Shown here in pieces: positions 1 to 8,517 of a stretch of 33,759 nucleotides of DNA (position 1 is its first letter; the number at the start of each line of letters is the position of its first letter). The notes below the pieces were generated by a model that was not told where the DNA came from, did not search any database, and saw nothing but the letters and a program-made list of their open reading frames with translations. Source of the stretch: Magnetovibrio sp. (GTDB taxonomy: Bacteria; Pseudomonadota; Alphaproteobacteria; Rhodospirillales; Casp-alpha2); contig PBKU01000042.1 of the NCBI GenBank assembly GCA_002722175.1, positions 1 through 33,759 on the forward strand, read 5' to 3'. The translations under genes and the position numbers were made by a program.

Positions 1-188
1 ATGCAAACGTTAAAGATATAGCAGATAATAGTTCAATATTATGCCATAACATGCTTGTTGAAACAGGGGTAGCTGCAACACCAGGTGTGGATTTTGATCC
101 AACTAGAGGGGAACATTATATTCGGTTCTCATTTTCAGGCACCACAGAAGAAATTACTGAAGCAACTCAGCGTCTGTTAGAATGGTAA
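1..188 (+). CDS. PLP-dependent aminotransferase, C-terminal fragment
   Basis: An open frame enters from the left edge (first full codon at position 3) and stops at TAA 186-188. It encodes about 61 residues. The peptide contains GVAATPGVDFDP, then RGEHYIRFSFSG, and ends QRLLEW. This is the usual C-terminal end of class I/II fold-type I aminotransferases of the aspartate/alanine aminotransferase group, where the Arg of the YIRFSFSG segment binds the substrate carboxylate. The active-site lysine and PLP-binding residues lie outside the window, so the substrate cannot be named. The gene converges with rne, leaving 55 bases between their stops and no obvious stem-loop terminator. Confidence 0.8.
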   Translation, partial: ANVKDIADNSSILCHNMLVETGVAATPGVDFDPTRGEHYIRFSFSGTTEEITEATQRLLEW

Positions 189-243
189 TCTTAAGCGTTA
201 GTGATTGGTTAAAAACTCTAGACCGCAAATTGGGAGCAAAAAA

Positions 244-2736
244 TTAAGAGGATGGACGTCGCCACCAACCGCGACGATTTGCAATATCGTTTGCTGCTAC
301 GGCTCCTCCTACCTCGATTACATTGGTTCGAGCAGCTTCCTTTTCTCTATTAGGGGCTTCATTTGATCTAACATCGTATTTTTCTTTAGTTGAGGGACGG
401 GGTTTTGCAGATTTTTTTGTTTTTTCAATTTGGCCAGAGTTATTCGATAAACGCTTTTTCTTCAGGCGCACTGACGCGCTAGATTTCTGTTCTTCGTTTT
501 GAAGTGTTCTTTTTGGCTGTTTGTCAGGCCTTTTGGTTTCGTCGGAGCCCTTCCTTTTTTGACTACTATCTTCAAAGTTGTTTCTTGACGTTTGATTCAA
601 TCCACTTGAGGAGTTTTTTAGGCCTCTAGAAGGTGGCTTTTTTATAGTCCGTTTCTTTTCACTTGTTAGTTTAGATTGATTGTTAGCATTTTCTGCATGA
701 GTTCCTAGGTCGTTAATATCAGTTTTTGGTGTATCAATCTCTTGAGCATTCTTGCTGCTGGCATCCACTTTATCTTCATCTATTTTTACTTTTTGGTGTG
801 CCTCGAGGATTGGAGTTTCTTGTGAATTCTTTGTGACACTGCTATTCTGACTTCTCCGTTTTTGGCCAATCCGTCGATTACGACGTCTTCGCTGTTTCAC
901 TTTATTGTTTTCTCCGGGTGCCAAGGCGATAACGGCCTCACGTCGATTAGACCCGGTTTCCATTTGTTGTGCTTTATTTTGATTGATGTCGGTATTTTCA
1001 ATTTTTATCGCAACTTCTTTTTGGCGCCCTTTATTTTTTTGTGCCTTTCTGACATCTGCTTTTTCATTTTTATTTTGATTAGATTTTGACGGGACGATTT
1101 TTTCTATTCGATAATCGGGCGGGATTAAGGTGTCGTCGTGCTTCAGATATATTTTTGTGTTGTTCCCACTCTCTAATTCAGCCAATTTTTCACGTTTATA
1201 ATTTAAAATATATAATGCCACCGATGTTGGAGCATAGAGAATGAGTTCTGGGTACGATTGTTTCACCACCTCTTCTTCAATTACCCGCAATATTTGAAGT
1301 GCAGAGCTATCAGTTGATCTCCGGGTTCCAGAACCACTGCAGTACGGGCAAGGCTCAGAAATGGTTTCTATTAGGCTTGAGCGTAAACGCTGACGCGAGA
1401 GTTCTAGAAGCCCAAAGGGACTTATACGGCCAATGGTTATTTTCGCTCGATCATAGCGCATTGCTTCTTTTAATGTCCGCTCAACTTTAGTTTGATTTTT
1501 TTGGTTTTCCATATCAATAAAATCTATAACAATTAATCCAGCAAGGTCTCGTAGTTTAAGATGCCGGGCAATTTCCTCAGCAGCTTCTAGATTTGTTTTA
1601 AGTGCCGTTTCTTCAATATTGCGTTCTTTAGTTGAACGGCCTGAGTTCACGTCTATTGAAACCAAGGCTTCGGTCGGGCTAATTACAATATAGCCTCCTG
1701 ATTTTAGGTGCACTTGAGGAGAAGAAATATTTTCCAATTGGTTAGCTACTTGGTATCGTTGCATGAGCGGCGTTTTATTTTCCTTGTCCGGTTGAACGCG
1801 TTTCGCATGGCTAGGGATTAGCATTTTCATAAAATCCTTAGCTGTCCTGTATCCTTCTTCTCCATCAATGATTATCTCGTCAATATCTTTAGTGTACAGA
1901 TCACGGATAGAACGTTTGATAAGGTTGCCTTCTTCATGGATTATGAATGGGGCAATTGATTTTAATGTAAGTTCACGTATTTGCCCCCATAACCGGCTAA
2001 GATACTCATAATCACGCTTGATCTCGGTCTTGGTTCGTTTAGAACCAGCGGTTCGTACAATTACTGCCATACCTTCTGGTATGCCCATTTCGTTTAGTAT
2101 CATTTTTAAGCGTTTTCGGTCATTACCGTTTGTAATTTTTCTTGAAATACCGCCACCTCGGGCTGTGTTTGGCATCAAAACACAATAGCGACCCGCGAGT
2201 GAGAGGTAAGTAGTAAGAGCTGCACCTTTTGTTCCGCGTTCTTCTTTAACAACTTGGACTAGTAAAATTTGCCGGCGTTTTACAACTTCTTGAATTTTGT
2301 AGCGACGACGGTATGAAAAATGATGGCGTGAGGGTACTTCATAGGAGATTTCATCACCTCCTAATTCTTCTACAGATGGAGTACCGTTATCATTTTGTGA
2401 TATTGCCGCTGTTTTTTCATCTTCTTCAAATTGCTGTTGGCGTTGAATTTTTTCTTCATCGGCGAGTAAGGCCTCTCGGTCAGCAACTGGGATCTGATAA
2501 TAGTCCGGATGTATTTCATTGAAAGCTAGAAAACCATGACGATTACCTCCAAAATCAACAAAAGCGGCTTGAAGGGAAGGTTCAACCCGGGTCACCTTAG
2601 CAAGATAAATATTGCCTTTCAGTGGTTTTCGAGAAGCTAGCTCAACATCGAGATCTTCGAGACGTGCACCATTTACTATTACTACCCGGGTCTCTTCCGG
2701 GTGGCTGGCATCGATTAACATGCGTTTTTTTGACAT
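244..2736 (-). CDS. rne: Ribonuclease E (degradosome scaffold endonuclease)
   Basis: Endoribonuclease of 830 residues that cleaves AU-rich single-stranded RNA in mRNA decay and rRNA/tRNA maturation. An S1 RNA-binding domain starts at about residue 38 and is interrupted by an acidic, Gln-rich insert at about 83-135, a common alphaproteobacterial feature. The DNase I-like catalytic domain shows Asp362 (VSIDVNSGR) and Asp405 (LIVIDFIDM). Their 43-residue spacing equals that of the E. coli catalytic pair D303/D346. The Zn-link CPYC is at 463-466, again at E. coli spacing. From about 540 the protein is low-complexity, basic and probably disordered, as expected for a degradosome scaffold. It ends in RRGWWRR (821-827), the alphaproteobacterial motif known to bind PNPase. 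The start ATG gives the normal family N-terminus (MSKKRMLIDA). Transcription diverges from amiC. Confidence 0.97.
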   Translation of the reverse strand: MSKKRMLIDASHPEETRVVIVNGARLEDLDVELASRKPLKGNIYLAKVTRVEPSLQAAFVDFGGNRHGFLAFNEIHPDYYQIPVADREALLADEEKIQRQQQFEEDEKTAAISQNDNGTPSVEELGGDEISYEVPSRHHFSYRRRYKIQEVVKRRQILLVQVVKEERGTKGAALTTYLSLAGRYCVLMPNTARGGGISRKITNGNDRKRLKMILNEMGIPEGMAVIVRTAGSKRTKTEIKRDYEYLSRLWGQIRELTLKSIAPFIIHEEGNLIKRSIRDLYTKDIDEIIIDGEEGYRTAKDFMKMLIPSHAKRVQPDKENKTPLMQRYQVANQLENISSPQVHLKSGGYIVISPTEALVSIDVNSGRSTKERNIEETALKTNLEAAEEIARHLKLRDLAGLIVIDFIDMENQKNQTKVERTLKEAMRYDRAKITIGRISPFGLLELSRQRLRSSLIETISEPCPYCSGSGTRRSTDSSALQILRVIEEEVVKQSYPELILYAPTSVALYILNYKREKLAELESGNNTKIYLKHDDTLIPPDYRIEKIVPSKSNQNKNEKADVRKAQKNKGRQKEVAIKIENTDINQNKAQQMETGSNRREAVIALAPGENNKVKQRRRRNRRIGQKRRSQNSSVTKNSQETPILEAHQKVKIDEDKVDASSKNAQEIDTPKTDINDLGTHAENANNQSKLTSEKKRTIKKPPSRGLKNSSSGLNQTSRNNFEDSSQKRKGSDETKRPDKQPKRTLQNEEQKSSASVRLKKKRLSNNSGQIEKTKKSAKPRPSTKEKYDVRSNEAPNREKEAARTNVIEVGGAVAANDIANRRGWWRRPSS

Positions 2737-3175
2737 TTCTTTTTGAACTCCGAATAGCGCCTATATGAATCTGGTTATGTATTGTTCGTCGAATGGATAC
2801 GGGCGCAGTGTTGCGAGGCAAATTACCTACCATAGCAGAAGAGCGACTTATTATATTCTGTCCGGCAACTGGTCCCGGATAGTATCGCGCTAGTGGCAAT
2901 TGCATGAAATTTTGTTGGGTCATTTGTGGATCACTATTTCTTATTTTGTTTATCTTAACTAATTTTCACTAATACTTAATGGACTAAGTTCTATCATTAT
3001 TTTGCTAAGCAGGAATATTTACATATCATTGCGGAAATTACATTTAGTATTAACATAACTCTATGGCTTTCTTTCGACAATGCCCAAGTAACAGAAAATT
3101 TACACCATTAGCAAATTATAGCATATTCTTTTCTAAGAGTATATATTGTGTTTATAATGATAAAAGGCACAAGAT
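2737..3175. other. Divergent intergenic spacer (rne leader and amiC upstream region)
   Basis: This is the longest clearly non-coding stretch (439 bases). The part next to rne (about 2740-2920) is less AT-rich and would form a long 5' leader of rne mRNA. That is notable because rne leaders mediate autoregulation in enterobacteria, but I could not find a strong conserved-looking stem here. The part from about 2925 to 3175 is very AT-rich. A perfect TATAAT lies at 3153-3158, but its best -35 (TTTCTA, 3130-3135) is poor and a start site from it would leave almost no leader for amiC. A 93-codon minus-strand frame (2642-2923) crosses into rne and looks spurious. Confidence 0.5.
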
Positions 3176-4558
3176 GTGATGATATTAAGCGCCTTGTGGA
3201 AAATAAGACTGCATATAATTGCGATATTTACGATTTTTGTGCTCGCAGGTTCGAGTAATGCCTACGCGGTTGCTGTGACTATTACTGATATTCGTGTTGG
3301 TCAGACAGAAAAGACAACACGATTGGTATTAGATGTTGATCAACCAATTGATGCAAGTTTGTTTTACCTTGGTAATCCGAACCGTGTTGTTTTGGATTTG
3401 CCACAGGTTGGTTGGCGTCTTCCGCACAGACCATTACCAAAGAACATAGGTGTTCTATCAAGCATTCGGTACGGTCTATTTCGTCCAGGAAATTCTCGAC
3501 TGGTAATTGATTTAGTCGCACCGAGCAAGATTTCCAAGGCTTGGTTTATCCCATATGATGGGGAAAGACCATTTCGCTTGGTGCTTGATATGACTAGAGT
3601 AAGTCAGAATCAATTTTTTAGTTATTTATCAACACCATCTATTAAAGTGGCACGCAGAAGCGGAGAAAATGATAAAAAACAGATGGTTTTTAAGGATAGC
3701 AATATAATCGATAACGTTAATAGCGATATTTTTGAAAACAACGGAAGTACCGTTCACAAAAAACAAGAAAACAAAAATTCTAGCTATAACTCCCAAAACA
3801 TTATTAGTGTTCGACAAACAAAGCTCAAGTTACCACCTCGGAAGCCAGAAAGAAACACTCTTGTTATTAAGCGGAAAATTGTGATTGATCCAGGCCATGG
3901 TGGCGTTGACCCTGGTGCGATTGGTCGTGCAGGTACTTACGAGAAATACATCACTCTTGGTTTTGGGCGCGAATTAGTGCGTGCCTTACGAAAAAGTGGT
4001 CGGTATGAAGCAGTTTTGACGCGTGATAGAGACAAGTACATTCCGCTACGTAAACGGGTAGCTATTGCTCGAGAAGCCAGAGCAGATTTGTTCATTTCAC
4101 TCCATGCAGACTCCATAAAAAATAAAAATATTCGAGGTGTTTCAGTCTATACTCTCTCAGAAACTGCTTCAGATAAGGAAGCTGCAGAGCTTGCCGCCAA
4201 AGAAAATAAGGCAGATCTAATATTTGGCAAGGATTTCAATAATGAGAATCCTGAAGTTACCAATATTCTAATTGACCTTGCTCAGCGTGAAACTATGAAC
4301 CGTTCAGCTCGCTTTGCGAATCTGCTTATATTGGAGTTGAGAAAGTCTACAGAAATACTTAGGCGGACACATCGCTTTGCTGGTTTTAGAGTGTTGAAAG
4401 CTCCAGATGTTCCATCAATATTATTAGAGTTAGGCTTCTTATCGAACCGAAGAGATGAAGTAAATTTAAGGTCAAAAAAATATAGGCGAAAAATTTCAGC
4501 AGCCATAATTACAAGTATTGATAATTATTTTGAACGAATCGAGGCAGCTAGTCGATAA
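3176..4558 (+). CDS. amiC: N-acetylmuramoyl-L-alanine amidase (AmiC type)
   Basis: Periplasmic zinc amidase of 460 residues that removes stem peptides from MurNAc, needed for daughter-cell separation. Residues 1-32 form a signal peptide: basic start, hydrophobic 12-24, and a likely cut after SSNAYA. An AMIN domain at about 34-140 targets the enzyme to septal peptidoglycan. A polar Asn/Lys-rich linker spans about 155-228. The Amidase_3 domain (about 232-455) shows all expected zinc and catalytic residues: His241 (DPGHGG), Glu256 (GTYEKYITL), His310 (LFISLHAD) and Glu419 (ILLELGFLSN). An internal stretch at about 330-375 matches the regulatory-helix insert of AmiA/AmiC-type enzymes. The start can be GTG 3176 or the next codon, ATG 3179, with a weak AAGG at 3164-3167. 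mrcA follows 109 bases downstream, past a run of ten T without a stem. Confidence 0.93.
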   Translation: MMILSALWKIRLHIIAIFTIFVLAGSSNAYAVAVTITDIRVGQTEKTTRLVLDVDQPIDASLFYLGNPNRVVLDLPQVGWRLPHRPLPKNIGVLSSIRYGLFRPGNSRLVIDLVAPSKISKAWFIPYDGERPFRLVLDMTRVSQNQFFSYLSTPSIKVARRSGENDKKQMVFKDSNIIDNVNSDIFENNGSTVHKKQENKNSSYNSQNIISVRQTKLKLPPRKPERNTLVIKRKIVIDPGHGGVDPGAIGRAGTYEKYITLGFGRELVRALRKSGRYEAVLTRDRDKYIPLRKRVAIAREARADLFISLHADSIKNKNIRGVSVYTLSETASDKEAAELAAKENKADLIFGKDFNNENPEVTNILIDLAQRETMNRSARFANLLILELRKSTEILRRTHRFAGFRVLKAPDVPSILLELGFLSNRRDEVNLRSKKYRRKISAAIITSIDNYFERIEAASR

Positions 4559-4667
4559 CGCTAATTAATTATGATTTACTTTTTTTTTTATTTGTTCAAT
4601 TATCCCTTGTTCAAGTATGCACAAGAAAATGTAGGCCCTGCTCCCTAAGATAACTAGTTTTGAGGCG

Positions 4668-7127
4668 ATGATCTACCGAATTATTTTGATAAGTGTATTG
4701 TCCCTAACGACTTTGTCATTTGTTGCGTTAATTGGTGGAGGGTGGGTTCTTCATCATTTTGGCCGGGGCCTTCCAGATACAAAGGAATTAGAGAATTACG
4801 AACCAAAGGTCATGACCAGGGTGCACGCTGGCGATGGCCGGCTGTTAGCAGAATTTGCGATAGAAAAGAGGGTCTTTGTCCCAATTGGGGCTATGCCTAA
4901 GAAAGTTGTACAGGCATTTTTGGGAGCGGAAGACAAAAATTTTTTTTCTCATCGTGGGATTGATGTAAAGAGTGTAATACGGGCGATTTTAACTAATGTA
5001 AGAAATATTGGTTCTGGACGCAGATTGGTTGGCGCGTCAACTATTACTCAACAGGTTGCAAAAACGTTTTTTCTATCCAATGAAGTTTCAATTGCAAGGA
5101 AAATAAAGGAAGCGATATTAGCGTTTCGAATTGAGAACACGTTTTCAAAAGAAAAAATTCTTGAACTATACCTCAACGAAATCTATTTGGGCTTTGGATC
5201 TTATGGTGTTGCTACTGCTGCTTTGAACTATTTTAATAAATCTCTTGATAAATTATCGATTCCTGAAGCTGCCTTTTTAGCAGCTTTACCTAAAGCTCCC
5301 AATAACTACAATCCAATTTCCAAGCCTGTAGCAGCTAAAGCGCGTCGCGATTGGGTGATTGAGCGTATGTTGGAAGATGGCCATATCAGTCAAGTTGAAG
5401 CAGAAAATGCTATGCGGACTCAATTAGCCACATTCCGTCGTGATGAGACAGAATTTGTCGAAGCACCTTATTTTACTGAGGAAGTTCGTCGGCAATTATA
5501 CAATAAATATGGTGAGGTAAAACTTTATCAAGGCGGGCTTTCTATTCGTACAACAATAAATCCAGAGCTTCAGGAAATTGCTGAAAGTACATTGCGTAAT
5601 GGACTTGAAGTTTACGATAAGCGTCATGGGTTCAAGGGGCCATTAACAAAGGTTAATCTATCAGAAACTGAGGATACCCAAGAAAAATGGTTGTCTGAAT
5701 TACTAGAAGTTCAACGTCCTATAGGGTCAAAAAACTTTTTGTTGGCTGTAGTCTTAGGATTCGATACCAAGGTAGCAAAAATAGGTATTGAAAGCGGAAT
5801 CAAGGGTAGTTTACCATTAGCTGAATTAACTTGGGCTCGCGGTATCGAGCAGAATGGAAAAAAAGGCCCCCCAATAAAAAGGGTCGAAGATGTTCTCGCT
5901 CTAGGCGATGTTATTCTCGTTCGTGAGATAGAAAAGTCAAAGGATGAGAAACTCTATCCACCAAGTACCTTTACTTTGTGTCAAGTCCCTGAGGTTGATG
6001 GGGGTCTGGTCGCAATGAATCCCCATACTGGGCGCGTTTTAGCAATGGTCGGAGGTTTTTCATATGAGAAAAGCCAATTTAACCGGGCAACCCAGGCTTT
6101 TCGCCAGCCAGGTTCTGCCTTTAAACCTTTCGTATATTTAGCAGCCCTTGAAAGTGGGTACACACCATCAACCCTAATACTTGATGCACCGTTTGTTATA
6201 GATCAGGGCCCGGGTTTACCGAAATGGCGTCCAGCTAATTATACAAAAAAATTTTATGGCCCATCAACAATGCGACTTGGTTTAGAAAAATCCAGAAACT
6301 TAATGACAGTCCGCTTAGCACAGACTGTAGGAATGGAAAAAATTGCTTTAACAGCTAACAAGTTTGGAATAAATGAAGATTTACCGCAATCGCTCTCGAT
6401 GTCGTTGGGTGCAGGTGAAACGACCCTGCTTCAGTTAACAGCTGCGTATGCGATGCTCGCTAACGGAGGGAAGTATATTGTGCCAACTTTTATAGATCGG
6501 ATACAGGACCGTATTGGAAAAACAATTTTCAAGCAAGATATACGATCGTGTAATAATTGTACTGTCGACGAATGGAGCAACAATTTTTTGCCGAATGTTG
6601 AAGATAATCGTGAACAAGTAACAACCGCGAGCACTGCCTTTCAGATTGTAAATATGCTTAAAGGCGTTATCCAACGCGGGACTGGACGAAGGGTTAAAGC
6701 TGTGGAAAAACCACTGGCTGGTAAAACTGGCACTACTAACGAAGAACGCGATACATGGTTTCTAGGTTTTTCTCCTGATCTTGCTGTAGGTATTTTTGTT
6801 GGTTTTGACACTCCAAAGCCTATGGGACGACGGGAGACTGGCTCTTCAGTGCCTGCTCCGATTTTTAGGGATTTTATGGAATTAGCTCTTAAAAGAGAAG
6901 CATCGGTGCCGTTTCGTGTGCCTCCTGGAATAAGGCTAGTGCGCGTGAATCCGCGAACTGGGCGTCCTGCGAAGAAGGGTGCAAAAAATACAATTTTTGA
7001 GGCATTCAAACCAGGAACAATCCCATCGGGGCATGGGGATATTATCAAAGGATACGAGTGCTTAAGATTTTCAAGTTCATGTAATGAGTCTAACGCTCCC
7101 TCTAGTGGAACAGGGGGGTTATATTAA
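4668..7127 (+). CDS. mrcA: Penicillin-binding protein 1A (bifunctional transglycosylase/transpeptidase)
   Basis: Class A PBP of 819 residues that polymerises and crosslinks peptidoglycan from the periplasmic face of the inner membrane. One N-terminal membrane anchor spans about 4-28. The GT51 glycosyltransferase domain (about 50-225) has catalytic Glu88 in GAEDKNFFSH and the GASTITQQVAK motif at 122-132. An OB-like insert (about 315-430) is typical of PBP1A. The transpeptidase domain has the SxxK nucleophile at Ser483-Lys486 (PGSAFKP), SRN at 542-544 and KTGTT at 686-690. The C-terminus carries a short Ser/Gly/Cys-containing tail. The neighbouring amidase gene suggests a coordinated wall synthesis and cleavage pair, an arrangement frequent in Alphaproteobacteria. 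Confidence 0.96.
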   Translation: MIYRIILISVLSLTTLSFVALIGGGWVLHHFGRGLPDTKELENYEPKVMTRVHAGDGRLLAEFAIEKRVFVPIGAMPKKVVQAFLGAEDKNFFSHRGIDVKSVIRAILTNVRNIGSGRRLVGASTITQQVAKTFFLSNEVSIARKIKEAILAFRIENTFSKEKILELYLNEIYLGFGSYGVATAALNYFNKSLDKLSIPEAAFLAALPKAPNNYNPISKPVAAKARRDWVIERMLEDGHISQVEAENAMRTQLATFRRDETEFVEAPYFTEEVRRQLYNKYGEVKLYQGGLSIRTTINPELQEIAESTLRNGLEVYDKRHGFKGPLTKVNLSETEDTQEKWLSELLEVQRPIGSKNFLLAVVLGFDTKVAKIGIESGIKGSLPLAELTWARGIEQNGKKGPPIKRVEDVLALGDVILVREIEKSKDEKLYPPSTFTLCQVPEVDGGLVAMNPHTGRVLAMVGGFSYEKSQFNRATQAFRQPGSAFKPFVYLAALESGYTPSTLILDAPFVIDQGPGLPKWRPANYTKKFYGPSTMRLGLEKSRNLMTVRLAQTVGMEKIALTANKFGINEDLPQSLSMSLGAGETTLLQLTAAYAMLANGGKYIVPTFIDRIQDRIGKTIFKQDIRSCNNCTVDEWSNNFLPNVEDNREQVTTASTAFQIVNMLKGVIQRGTGRRVKAVEKPLAGKTGTTNEERDTWFLGFSPDLAVGIFVGFDTPKPMGRRETGSSVPAPIFRDFMELALKREASVPFRVPPGIRLVRVNPRTGRPAKKGAKNTIFEAFKPGTIPSGHGDIIKGYECLRFSSSCNESNAPSSGTGGLY

Positions 7128-7394
7128 AGTTTTATATTTCGGTAGTCTTTAGTTTTGCTCGGTTTTGGTTTTCTTTGCCTAACTATCGAGTAAACTGCCA
7201 GCATGTCTTTAAAATAAGTAAGAAGATGAAGACCCCCTACTTTTTCTAATATACTACTTGCGCTGAGCATTATTACACTAGTTGGAAGGTCCGAGTTCTC
7301 TAATTAAAGGCGATAGATCCAACAAGATACTATAATGGAAGCACAACGAGATTAAGGTTGACCTATCAAACTTGAACAGGAAGTAGTACAAATA

Positions 7395-8505
7395 ATGCGC
7401 ACTGAAATAGAAAAAATAATTTGCGAGATTAAGCAGTCTATTGAGCTGCTGAGGAGGCACCTTTGACGTCGACGCGGCAACTTTAAGAATTGAGGAATTA
7501 GATTCTCTAGCAGAGGATTCTTCACTTTGGGAAAATCCTACTGACGCTAAGGCTTTGATGAAAGAACGTACTTTTATCGAAAATAAACTTAAGCTAATTC
7601 GTTATATAGAAACTGAACTCTCTGATAACACTGAACTCATTTTATTGGGAGAGCAAGAAGGTAGTGACGAAATTATTAGCGAGGCTCAGGTTGCATTAGA
7701 AAGGTTAAGGCAAGTTTCAGGAAAGGCAGAGTTAGAGACGTTATTGTCGGGTGAAGTTGACGAAAACGATTGCTATCTTGAAGTTCATGCGGGAGCTGGA
7801 GGAACCGAGGCACAGGACTGGGCTGAAATGCTAGTACGTATGTACATGCGTTGGGCTGATTCGCGGGGTTATAAAACGCAGTGGGTAGAAGAAAGCGTTG
7901 GGGATGAGGCAGGGATCAAATCAGCAACTTTGAAAATCATGGGAGTTAATGCCTATGGATGGTTGAAGACCGAAAGTGGTGTGCATCGTCTGGTTAGAAT
8001 TTCTCCTTATGATTCGTCATCGAGGCGCCATACAAGCTTTGCATCGATTGGGATTTATCCAGTAATAGATGATACCATCGACGTATCGATAGAAGAAAAA
8101 GATCTTCGGGTAGATACGTATAGAGCATCTGGAGCAGGAGGACAGCATGTTAATAGGACAGATAGTGCTGTTCGGATTACACACGAACCTACAGGTATTG
8201 TAGTTCAATGTCAGAATGATCGTTCACAGCATAAGAACCGTGCTACAGCAATGGGCATGTTAAAGGCCAGACTCTATGAACTTGAGTTGCAGAAACGCGA
8301 GGCAGAAGCCCGGGCCAAGCATGATGCAAAAACGGACATTGGATGGGGTCATCAAATCCGATCTTATGTCCTTAAACCATATCAGATGGTGAAAGACTTA
8401 AGAACTGATGTTGAAACTTCAAATACCTCGGCAGTTTTAGATGGTGAGATTGACCTGTTCTTAGAGGCTGCATTAGCTTACCGAGTTCAAGGTCAGAATA
8501 GTTAG
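7395..8505 (+). CDS. prfB: Peptide chain release factor 2, made through a programmed +1 frameshift
   Basis: RF2 terminates translation at UGA and UAA. The coding region is join(7395..7463, 7465..8505), giving 369 residues against 365 in E. coli. Frame one starts at ATG 7395 and runs 23 codons (ending ELLRRHL) to an in-frame TGA at 7464-7466. A +1 shift on CTT continues as [20 protein letters not shown] and so on, which restores the normal RF2 N-terminal helical domain. In the shifted frame the peptidyl-hydrolysis motif GGQ (in SGAGGQHVN) is intact. The codon-recognition tripeptide reads SPY (RISPYDSSS) where E. coli has SPF; to my knowledge SPY is common in alphaproteobacterial RF2. A gene call beginning at TTG 7555 would miss the first 53 residues. 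A TATAAT (7331-7336) lies upstream without a good -35. Confidence 0.96.
7452..7467 (+). promoter_or_regulatory. prfB autoregulatory frameshift signal
   Basis: AGGAGG (7452-7457), a three-base spacer CAC, the slippery CTT (7461-7463), stop TGA (7464-7466) and a following C (7467). This has the same layout as the E. coli element: internal Shine-Dalgarno, three bases, CUU UGA C. Known mechanism: when RF2 is scarce, slow termination at the weak UGA-C context lets the ribosome slip +1, aided by the internal Shine-Dalgarno pairing, so RF2 controls its own synthesis. That the signal works here is inferred from its exact geometry and from the intact protein on both sides. Confidence 0.95.
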
Positions 8506-8517
8506 CAATAGGTTAAT

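Noticed and set aside
2642-2923. 93-codon minus-strand ORF upstream of and overlapping rne
   Set aside because: It overlaps the rne start by about 95 bases in another frame, has no good ribosome binding site and shows no recognisable protein pattern; it is more likely rne leader sequence.
4559-4600. Run of ten T after amiC as an intrinsic terminator
   Set aside because: No GC-rich stem precedes it; only the AT palindrome TAATTAATTA is nearby.
6641-7048. 135-codon minus-strand ORF opposite mrcA
   Set aside because: Antisense to the conserved transpeptidase domain; no independent support.
7395-7466. prfB looks interrupted by an in-frame TGA (possible pseudogene)
   Set aside because: The stop sits in the exact programmed frameshift context and both flanking frames encode conserved RF2 sequence.
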